Assembly: GCA_016987375.1 (NCBI GenBank)
Contig: PJRA01000048.1
Coordinates: 1,961,788 to 2,025,787 of the forward strand
Length of the DNA: 64,000 nt
Origin: Brachionus koreanus
Taxonomy: Eukaryota; Rotifera; Eurotatoria; Ploima; Brachionidae
Reading direction: 5' to 3'
The notes under the pieces were generated by a model. That model ran no database searches and was not told the origin of the DNA. It saw nothing but the letters and a program-made list of their open reading frames with translations. Shown one piece after another: positions 24,401 to 36,400 of the stretch. The position numbers and the translations under genes are program-made. How positions within the stretch are numbered: position 1 is the stretch's first letter; each line of letters opens with the position of its first letter.

Positions 24401-27400
24401 AATTTATAGTATCAATTGGGCAAGGTATTGTCAAACTTACCGAGCTTGATCGAATGTTTTCAGAAATTTTTCAGAATAAAAGAGACTTATTCTGCACTGA
24501 ATTGGCTTATTGGATTCAGTATTTTAATCTTGATAATAGCTCAATAAGAATTAAGCAAATAAAGCTATATGTGGACTTTAAAAATAGCTATTTGGCAGCA
24601 GTGGATATAAACAAAATACGAAAAAATCTAGGTCTTACTGACGAATTTAGAGAATTGAATGAAATTTTAAGCATTAGTCAAAGTACATATAAAAATCTAA
24701 GTTTAAACCACATGGATTCAAATGTTGAACAAACTGTCCAAAGTTTGTCAGGCATAAATCAAGAAGAAAAGCTTGAATGCTTGAGCGCTTTTACCAAATC
24801 AGTGCATCTGGTCAAGTGGTTGAGAGAGAACACCAAAAATTTGTCTGAGCTTAAATTTTTAGTCGACTTGGCATCGATGAGCGGCTCGAACGATGCCACT
24901 TATGACCGCAGTTTGTTTGCCAGAGCTCTTAAGGACTCCGGCACTGCCTATGCCACTCTTATTTACGAGCTAAATATCAACGTAACTTTTTATGAGTTTA
25001 TGCGCCAATGTGAAAAAGTCTGTTCGCATCAGGCTAGCGATCCGAGCATTGTAGCTAAGCTACTTGAAGTAGAAGAAAAAGTCACACTTTTAGATGAAAT
25101 AAAGAGAATGACAGGTAGTGTCGAATTGAACTCAATTAAAGAAGCCAAATTAATTAATGAAAATGGCGTTTTCAACATAGGTTTACTTCAGAATAATAGA
25201 GAACTTGATTTGCTGAACAGTTTTGATACAAAACTCGATTTAGATGAAATTGTTTGGCTCGAACGAGACGGTCAAACGTTTTCTTTTTCATATTTGAAAA
25301 AACTACAGGACATTTTAATGCTAATTGTGCCAAAAAATAGTTTACTGAGTGAGGAAAATGACGAGAAATCAACACTAGATTACTTTATTCAATTTTTGAG
25401 CGGTTTACAGCAACTTGGTCAATCATACATTAATTTATACCATTATTCATGTCGATTTTTTGAAAATTTTCAAATAAAAATCTATTCGAATTCAGCCAAA
25501 AATGCTCATTTGCCAATAATGGAGATCAAGATCGGCTCACAAAATTTTACTTTTTCGAATCCAGAATTGAATTCATTGGAAACTTTGACAATATTGTGTA
25601 ATTTAATAGACAAAACCGAGCTAGAATGGAGCGATTTCGTGTCGAAAAATCGCGATACCAATCCTCTTTTAAACTATTTCACCCTTAAACAAGCTAATTT
25701 CTTGTGCAAAAGCTTCGAATCATTGAGCCAAAATGGCCAAATTACCAAGCATGATTTTGAGATAATGCAGAATATCATGTGGAATGTAAATCAAAATTTG
25801 AGCGTGGAAAAAATCCTCAAAGCACATGAAGATACGCTGAACCAAATGTCAGAGTTGGAACCAATCGTCACAGACAAGTGCAATGGTTTTTCATTTGAAA
25901 TCTTCTTCAGCGAACAATGGAAATCTTTTCTTGCCGAACAAAGTTCAGTCAATGCCAAGTATATTAGTTTAAAACATTTTACATCAATTTTGTCCTGTTT
26001 ATACGAGCAAAAAGCAGAAATTTTAAGAAATTTGCCCGGTTTTTGGACTAAAACCGATGAGCCAAATCTAATCTCATGTCCTAGCAACGAGCTAATGTCC
26101 GTAATTTTGTCTATTTATGCATTGACGTCACATCAACCAATGCCAACAAATAGCGAAATAATGTTTTGTCAGTCTAACACTACAATTGAACAAGTGGAAA
26201 ATTTTATACGCTTGTGTTTCAATTCAAATGGTTCAATGATTTTCCTAATGGTAAATATTCACAATTTAACATACAATGTGTCAAATAGAGCTGAAAAATT
26301 TATTCGAGATTACATTCAAAAACCAAAAAAATTTAATCTGGCTTTTACTTGTGACTTTGAAAAAGAAACAGAGTCTGTTTTAGCATCAGTTTATTCAAAA
26401 AATCGAGTAAGATATTTGTTAATTGACCAGGAAACACTTGAAGATAGCATCAAAAGACACTTGATCAATGAAAAAAACCAATTGCTTAGTTTGGGTAATT
26501 TTGATGCTGATAATTGCACTGTTCGTTTGATACTTAGCCAAAAATCTGGCAATGGAAAGTCAACATATGTGAATCATTTGATTAAACGTGTCAGAGAAAA
26601 ATGCGAATTTAACTACAAAATAATAAGAATAAAATCAAACACAATTAATATGGATAGAGAAATTAAAAAAATGATTCTAATTAAAAAATCTATGGATAAT
26701 GATCAGCATTTAGATCACTCAACAATTTATCATTTAGACATAGCCTACGAGGTGTTTAAAAATGTAGAGCCTTATTTATTTAGTCTAATATTCAGCTCTT
26801 ACATGACACATTCTAATGGACTGGTATGGCGCAGAGATACAAATAAAGATTACTTTTTGATTGAAATAAGTCCGCCAATTTATGCCAGAAATGGAAAGTG
26901 TCTACATTCAATTATAGATATGTTGCCTAAAATTGTGCTCTTAACGCCAAATCAATATGCTTATAAATTACGAAATGAAGTGGGCTCAATTTCACATGTA
27001 CAACGGCCTGACAGACTTTTTAGTATCATACACAAAAATGTTGAATATCAGCGAGTTTGTTTCTATTTAAAATTGTTAAATGATTATAGAACTAGAACTG
27101 AGAGTTTGAATAGAAATTTTGTGACCAGAGATCTGGTTACTGATGAAGAAGCCGATACTAAGGTGAAACAATTATTCAATCCAGAAATTCATGCCAATTT
27201 ATCTGAACTTGATTGTTTAGAAATTTTGATTAACATTTTTGAGCCAGTTGAACCAAATTGGCTCGAGATTAGAAATTTTGTCACTTTTCTTAATTCCCAA
27301 TTGATTATATACGAAAATTCCAAAATTTTGGATCGAGTTAAAGGTCTTAGAGGATTGTGTCTTGCTCTCATGGTTATAGTGGCTACTAATTTTGGCTTAC

Positions 27401-30400
27401 CTAGTCTACAGCCTGTTGAATTAGATGGAACTGAAATAAAATTGGAATCATACAATCTAAATGAAAAAAGAAGATGGGAAAATTTAATTTATCCATATAT
27501 GATTTTAGATTCTAGTGGAGAAAAAATTACTTTTATTGGCACTCATATGGATAGATTTACTAAGCAATTTTTAAATTCAAATACTCTTCAACCTCTAACT
27601 AATTTGACAAATTATTTTATACCATCAATATCTCATTCAATGTTTATAGAACTTTTGAGATTGCAACTTCGTCTCTACTATAATTTCAATGATGATTACC
27701 GAATTACGAAGTTAAGGATATTGGCAAATATAATGAGTTTAAATGAAAATAATTTATGCAACAATGATCCAGATCCAAAATATGAACTTGTTTTGGATAA
27801 TTGTCTCAAAATGATTGCTATCTATTTAAGATTTGTATGTAAGATACCTGTAATTCTAATGGGTGAAACTGGATGCGGTAATTATTTGAATTTTTATTAG
27901 CTTTTTAAGTAATGAAAAATTCAATTTAAATTTTTTTTTTAATTTAATTTAATTGTGAAATTTTTTGTCCAACTTTGTCCAAATTTAAGTTATGCTAATT
28001 GTTTTTGAGTTTTACTAGTATGTTCTAAAAATGAGACTTTGAATGTTGAAACATTTAGCATTTAAAAAAAATTACTTTTAAAAGATAAATTTTAAGAATT
28101 TTAAAAATTTTGTTCTGTTACTAGATTTCATAAAATCTCGGATTGAAAAAAATTTTGCTAATTTTTCAAAAAAAAAAGACAGTCCAATTTTCACCAAAAT
28201 TTTCAAAAATAAATGAGAAATTAGAAAAATTTGGGATATCATCTCATAATGTCATCAGACTTATATTTGCGTCTTTTACAATTCATTTATTAATTAATGT
28301 TGTTTGATCTTTTGAAATTCTTTTTATTTAAATTTATTTGTTTGAAAGTTGTTCACAGCTATATTTATAAAATACTTTTTTCTTAAAAATGATTGTAGTT
28401 GAGAAATAATCTTCGCAATATTAAAAGATTTAATTTTTAGAAAAAAATAGTAAAATAGCGCAAAATTAAAATCCCGAAAAATATTATAAAACTAAAATCT
28501 ATTTTCTCAAATTAAGTATATTCTTTAAGAAAAAGAAATTTAAAACTCTTAGATAATCAAAATCTTTGAATTGTTGAAGAATTAAAAGCAATATAACAAA
28601 AATTAAGCTAAATTTTTATTTCGATTATTAGAGAATTTACGAACTTACGATTGAACCAAATTTTAGAGAGGTCATTTTTTATTACAAGACTTACAAGGTG
28701 TACACAAGATGGTTTTGAAATTCATCAATTGGTTTTTAAGGTCGATATAAATACTATTTTTATTTTTTTGAAATTATTTAATCTTAAAAAAAATATAAAA
28801 TAAATTTATTGTCCTTTGAAATTTGGATATCAGCTTCTTCCTTTTGATATTAGATATTTTTATTATTAAGGTGATTGAGTGTTTTTTGGATAGATTGATT
28901 AAAAAAAGGTCTATTACAACAAAAAAAAATTGAATATTTAATTATTTAGATATATTCATAGAATACGAAGAATTTCATAAGATGATGAGTATTTTTAAAT
29001 TGTTTGGCTATAAAAGATAATAAAGTCTAAAAAAAAGCAATTGTATAAATAAATGTCAACAGTTGATTTTTTTGAATTTTTGAAATTTCTCAAAATAGAA
29101 TGAGGCTTTACAGTTTATAAACATTTAATTAAAAGATGCTAAGCTGAAATAACAAAACTCTTCCTGAAATAGCAAGAGGCAAAGTTAACAATTAAAAAAT
29201 CGTTTGATATTTTCGGTTATTAGATAGGTTGTATCTTAACTCAAATTATAATTTCTATATTATAGTTTCTTAAAAAAAAAGTCAATTTTAATATAAAATG
29301 TATATTTTTTTCAAATATTTTTTCGTATGAAATTAAGCATCCTAAAAAACAATAGATTTTTGAATCATTAACTTGTATCTTCTCTAAACCCTCTCACACT
29401 CTGTGAATATTACCATAACATTTGAGTTGCTTTAACCGCTTTTTGCCGCATATTTATGTCTTTCGTTTAATCTACAAAAAAATGCATCACTTTTCACTTT
29501 TTACAAGTCCCAAAACCACACCTCTTTACATTAACACACAAATAAAAATGCTTTTACGAATGTTTTTGTACTTNTCTTTTAAATTCTTGTAGCTAGTGTC
29601 AGTAGTTAAATTTTTTTTTAGACTTTAGGTTCATTTAGGTTCAAAAGACAAAAAATAATAACAACTTTGATGAAAAAAAATAGTTGTAGAAAAATATTGA
29701 TTGCATTGAATTCTAATTCAAAATTAATTTAAAATTTTTTGAAATTTAAAATAAATTTAAATTTATTTAATTTAGGTAAGACAAGTTTGATTGAATTTTT
29801 CAGTAAATTAATAAAGCCAAACAACAATGAGAATCTAATTCATATGAAAATACATGGCGGAACAACTCGCAATGATATAAAATCCTATTTAGAAAAAGCC
29901 GAGCTAATGTCTCGAACAAATCATCTTAGTTTAGATGAAAATCTAAAAAAAAAATCGATTACTTGCATACTTTTTTTTGATGAAGCTAATACAACTGAAG
30001 AAATTGGTCTGATAAAAGAAATAATGTGTGATGGCACGTGTGATGGACGGGCGATTAATTTCGACTATGGGCTAAAATTAATCGCTGCTGTGAATCCGTA
30101 CAAAAAACATTCGGAAAAGATGATAGAAAAGCTTGAATCAGCAGGTCTTGGTTTTTATGTGTCATCTAGTGATACCAAAGAAAGACTTGGGCATATACCA
30201 ATGCGGCAATTAGTCTACCGAGTTCAGCCTTTGCCAACAAGTATGCTACCTCTTGTTTCAAAAAAAAAGAAAATATTCAGTTCTTAATTGTTTGGCTTGA
30301 AGAGGTCATGTAGAAATATGGTGCTTTCTATTGCATTTGGTCTTGAAAGCATCGATGCTTGCTTGACAAATGGACAAAGCGAACTGTTTGATAGGCTCAT

Positions 30401-33400
30401 GAGAAACCCGACAACTAGACTGCTTATAGAACAAATAAGGTCAGAACGTGTACGTAAAAAAATAGAGCTANNNNNNNNNNNNNNNNNNNNNNNNNNNNNN
30501 NNNNNNNNNNNNNNNNNNNNNNNNNNNNNNNNNNNNNNNNNNNNNNNNNNNNNNNNNNNNNNNNNNNNNNNNNNNNNNNNNNNNNNNNNNNNNNNNNNNN
30601 NNNNNNNNNNNNNNNNNNNNNNNNNNNNNNNNNNNNNNNNNNNNNNNNNNNNNNNNNNNNNNNNNNNNNNNNNNNNNNNNNNNNNNNNNNNNNNNNNNNN
30701 NNNAGTATGCTACCTCTTGTTTGGGACTTTGGTCAACTAGAACAATCAGTAGAAAAAGTTTACATCACTCAAATTATTTCAGAATTATGTAAAAATTTAA
30801 AAGTTGAAGAAAATCAAAATCTGATGGTAGATTTGATTCAAAAAAGTCAAAAATATATGCGCGATTCTCAAGACGAGTGCAGTTTTGTGAGCATACGTGA
30901 CATTGAACGCATAGTTACCATAACCAAATGGTTTTATTCATTAAAAGATATCATATTTCCTCGCATGAATAAAATTTCTAATCAATTTGAACAAAACATA
31001 CCGCCAATTGTAAGATCATTTATTTTGAGTTTAATGGTTTGCTACCACTCAGCTTTGTACAGCAACAAAAACCGTTTGCAATATCGTAATCTTTTGATGC
31101 AAAATTATACTGATACTCAACCTTCATATGATTGGGTTTATAATGAAATATTTAATTGTCAGTGTGTCTTCTTTGACGAAATTGTTCTAAGTCAAAAAAA
31201 TATAGCTCGAAACTCAGCTTTGTACGAAAATGTGTTTATGATGATAGTTTGCATTGAGCTGCGTATACCGTTGTTTATAGTAGGCAAACCAGGCAGTTCT
31301 AAATCATTAGCCAAATCAATAGTTAGTCGAGCAATGGAAGGTCGAAATTCTAAATCAAATCTTTTTCAAAATTTAAAAGAAACCTATTTCATTAACTTTC
31401 AATGTTCACTATTGACAACATCAGAAATGATACTAAAGGCATTTGAAGAGGCGGGAAAATTTCAAGAATCGACTGATCCAAATTTGTCAGTAGCAGTGGT
31501 CAATTTGGACGAAATAGGCCTGGCCGAGGGATCAGAATCGATGCCTTTGAAAGTTCTTCATCCATTACTAGAATCAGGTGTCCATCTAGATAAACAACAG
31601 TCGCAAAAAGTAGCCGTAATTGGCATTAGCAATTGGGCTCTCGATCCGGCTAAAATGAATCGTGGCCTTTTGGTGTCCAGAGGAGATCCAGATATCGAAG
31701 AACTGGTTCTTACCGCTAGAGGCATTTGCGCTTATGATCAATCAATTTTGAGCATAATTGAAAACTATTTGGAAAATTTAGCAAGGGCCTATTTAGAAGT
31801 GTGTCAATTAGCCAGAGAATTTAAACGAGAATATTTTGGCCTGCGCGACTATTACTCTTTGATAAAAATGATTTTTTACTTTTGTTCGAAAGACAAAGTT
31901 TTGACTTGGTCAAAATTGGAACATGCGATTAGACGTAATTTTGGCGGTCTTGAAATAGATTGCGTAGAGCCGTTCGAACGCTATTTGCATCCGTTGTTAG
32001 GGGACAAGCTTTCTTCAACAGATCCAAAATGCGACTCATTGTCTTTGGTCGAATCAGCTCTTAGAGAAGAATATCTCGAGTCAAATTCAAGATATTTGCT
32101 TTTTCTCACCGAAAACAATTCTGTTATTGATATTGTTCTTCAATTGGGACAAAAATGTGGACTATCCATGCACAATCTTTCAATTATATTCAGCTCTAGT
32201 TTCCGTTTTGATCAAGAGTACACTGAAATATGCCGCAATATTAGTCTTATAAAGCATAGTATGGAAATTGGCAAAACTGTTGTTTTGTTAAATGCCTACA
32301 ATTTGTACGAGAGTATGTACGATGCCCTCAATCAGTACTATTATGAATTTGCTGGACAAAAATATGTTGACTTGGGTCTAGGCACGCACAGAATTAAATG
32401 TTTAGTGCACGAAAATTTTAGATTGATTATCATAGCTGAACGTGAGGCTGTTTATGACACTAAAAAATTTCCCATACCACTGATAAACAGGTTGGAAAAA
32501 CACTTTCTAAATGCAGATACTATTCTGACTAGTGCTCAAAAATCTACTGCCAAAATGGTTTCAGATTGGATCAAAGAGAGTAAGCTTTGTATTGTTGGTA
32601 TTCATTCAGACGCTGTGCCAAGTACTGTGCTTGGTTTGAGCTCTGACAGCCTAAACGAACAAGAAATTGTTCAACAAGCCAAGAATATTTTACTTCAATG
32701 TGCCACTCCTGAGTCTGTTATAAGACAAAAAGACAAAAATTTATATAATGAATATTTTAATATACAAAAACATTTTAGTCTGAGAGAATTGATCAATTAC
32801 CATTTGAACAAGACTAATAGTCAGTCTGGTCTAGTGCAAATATCCTCATTCTGCAAATCAACAATAATCAATTTGAATTTTGATGCTCTTAAAATAGACT
32901 TAAATGTGGATTTAATTGATTTTTGTTTGTTACAATCATTTGATACTCAGCATCAATTTTTAACTAGATTAAATAAATTTTATTCATCAGAAAATAAAAA
33001 TGGTATACTATTGATACAAGCTGATTTGAATTTATCAAATTGTGATCTTGTTTCATGTGCCCGATACTACATAACCGAGGCTCATAAATCTGTCAAATCT
33101 GATCAAAGTCTTCTAGTGATTTTTGTTATTTTAATGGAGAAAGAGAACAAAAAATTTGCCACTTTTCAGCATGGTTGGTCTTGTTATCATTTGGATGAAC
33201 TAGAAGAACCAGGTGAGCATTTGCCTGATTTTGAAATGCTAAATAATTTGACTCTAAGTCAAATAATTCAGCGAGGACTTGACAATGAAGAAATAGACAT
33301 GGAAGTTGATGGTTCAAGAAATTTTTCTAATTTTTCACTGCTAAAAAAGCTGTCTCACAAAGCATGCTCGCTAATCAGAGACACAAATCTTACGCGAACC

Positions 33401-36400
33401 ATTAGCCGCATTGACCTATTCAACCAGCTATGTGACAACAAGTCTTTTGTCCATAGCCTCAGTAAACGTTTGATTAATTTACAAAAAGAAAAAGAAGAAA
33501 ACTATATGCCAAAAAAATATGCGTCTTTATTAGACAATATTTGTCAAAGTACACTGGATAATTTAACTCTAAGACGCTCATGTGAGACTTATTTAATAAA
33601 CAAACTGTCGCCATTGGTGGCATTTGTGCTTAGTCAAGTGGACGTTTACTCTAATTTGGATGTACTAATGTTTTCATTGAAAAATTCGAATAATCAAGAT
33701 TGGCGGTACAATCTATGGCTGGATATATTTAACAATGAATCACTCTTGAGGATACACTATTCGGATATGAGATGCGAAGAGACTACGCGTGAACGCGATT
33801 TTTTCGATTGTCATTCGGATTTTGTCAAAAAAAAGCTTTTTGACTTACAAGAAAATCTAGAGCCGAGTCTTCCATTTTTTTGGTTACTTTTCTCTCAATT
33901 TAATCTATTAGACTCTAATTTTAGAACTTGTTCATCAACTCAAACCCAAATTCAAATGATACCAAGAGTGATCGCATTAAATCCTTTGTACAAGCTCTTA
34001 AATGATTTGGCAATCAAAGATAATTCAGACATTTTAAAATTCTATGTACAAGATTTTCTACTAATGAACTGTGAAATTAAAAGCCAAAAAAATTTGACAA
34101 TTTTGACTGAATTTTTGTTAAAAAATGTTAGCACATATGACGAACTTGGCACAAAATTGACCATGGTTCATTGTCATTTTCATTCTGTTCAATCTAAATT
34201 TGACATGTTCTGTAAATTTGTAAATTTGCTGCCAGGCATCGAAAATGATTTTAAAAGCGTTAGTGGTGATTTAGAATTAGACGCTTGTAAACAAAGTATT
34301 AGAAAGTTTAAAAAAGAGTTTTGCATTCAAATGGACTTTGAGTATTTGGACAAAGCTTACAATTTGTGTCAGCTTATTGGTAAATTGCTAAGCTATAGAG
34401 CGAATGATGAAATCTTTGAACAATACGAAGCTTTAAGTGCACTCAAGTATTTTATGGACATGGTCAGAAAATTTGTTCGTGATTTTGAACAACTCAAAGA
34501 GCAAAATGTGGAGTTGCTACGTCATTCTTTGAATCTATTCAACCAGCTATCGAAGGATTTTAATGACAGATTCTTTAGCCAAAATATCAATTTTAAAAGC
34601 CAACAAAGCATCACACAAATCCATGCATTTATCTTACATTGTGATAAAGAAATTTCCGCCAAATTGCCAAAAGAATTGTCAATTGCTTTAAAAGAATATT
34701 TGGGCTCGTTTTATTTGGACATAATTGATAATTTATGTTTTGAAAGCTTGTTTGACAAAAAACCAACTAATGAGTGTATTGAATTAATTTTAGAAGTTTT
34801 TACATCTAGTAAAATTGATTCATCTTTTGAGCTTAATTTGACACATAGATCTCAAATAATTCAAATAATATATAAAAACAATGCAGACATAGTGGAAAAT
34901 CACTTGAACAAATGGTTTCAGAGCAAGTCCTACATTGGCAGCGATTTGTTTCCTCTGGCTGAAGTAGTGTCGATTCTGTTTCTCAATTGTGCTTTTGATG
35001 GACTGATTACTGCATCAATTGATTGTTCAATTGAGCAACAGCTAGCAAAAGCAGTTCAAGTATGTGATGAACTAGTGAAAAACGTTAACATGTTGTGTCG
35101 AACCATTGGTCAGAAAAAAAGTATTCGCCAATCTTTTGAGATCAAGTCTTTGCTTTTAATTTCCAAATTTAAATTCTGTGTGAGCATATTCAATAAATTA
35201 ATTTATAGTGAACAAGTCTATGAAAGAGTAAAACACATGCAACTATTTTACGATTTGAATCAAAAATTGAAATACTTAGTCGAAGAAACAAGATCAAGCA
35301 CACCAACACTGATTAACTTTTTGGTTAAAGATTTAATAAGAAAGTATGGATCAGCTAGTGTTAAATATGTAATGAAAAATGAGGACATTAATTGGATGAC
35401 GCCTGAAAGCCTAGTCGGAAATAATAGCTCAGTAATTGACCGATATGTACTTCTTGACGATTCCTATATTCTTGTCAAAAGGAAAATATTCGAATGCTTT
35501 TCAACCAGGAGTGTTGAACATTTACAGGAAGTTTTCAGTCAAAAAATGACCTCTGAACCTTATTTATGTTTCGCTCTATACCAAAATGTGACAATTTTGG
35601 CAAAAAGTATCCCCGATTCAATCTCAAATTTGACTTGCATATTTGAGCCATGGCTCAAAAGCACTTTTCCCATAGACACCGAAATATTCATGCCACTTTT
35701 AGATAATTCTTTTTCAAACCTATTTAAAGTAAATGATGAAAACTGGCCTGATATTGATTTGGCAGTGCTGTTGGTCCAACTAAAGTACTCTTTAATCTTT
35801 TCTAAATTGTCTGTTTTAGAACCATTGAAAATAATTCTGACTCATCCAGAGAAAATTCAGGATTTTTACATTCCTACGATGCCACAAGACAATTTGTATG
35901 ATATTAAAGCGGCGATGCAGAGCACAAGTGCTACAAATAAATTTTACTCATGCCCGAATGGTCACATATATGTGATTGGTGATTGCGGTCGGCCATGGAT
36001 CATGGATAAATGTAAGACTTGTGGTGAAGCTATTGGAGGCGAACAGCATAGACTTGTAAAAGATAATGCTTTGGTAGACGAATCTATTCAGGATAAAACA
36101 ATGAAAGGCTATTGTGTTCAGAATTTGTGCAACAGGGCCGAAAATATGAGATCATTAAACATGGTTGGATTTTTCTATGAAAGATTTCTAGTCGATGCAT
36201 GCATGTACTTGGCATTGGGAGATAACTTGCAAAACCAGGAAAAAGTAATGACAGGAATGAGTCACCAAGAAAGTGATTTGGCATCATTTTTTCTTATTCG
36301 AATCAAAAATGATCTGAGTCTGTTGGCTTCTGAGCTAAATTTAAACATGGACGAAATATTTTTGCTAATACATTTAAGTTTTAAAAAATTTTTAAATTCA

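Noticed and set aside
30288..30740. Separate gene after the first RNF213-like part
   Set aside because: The frame runs into N and is better explained by a misassembled contig end.
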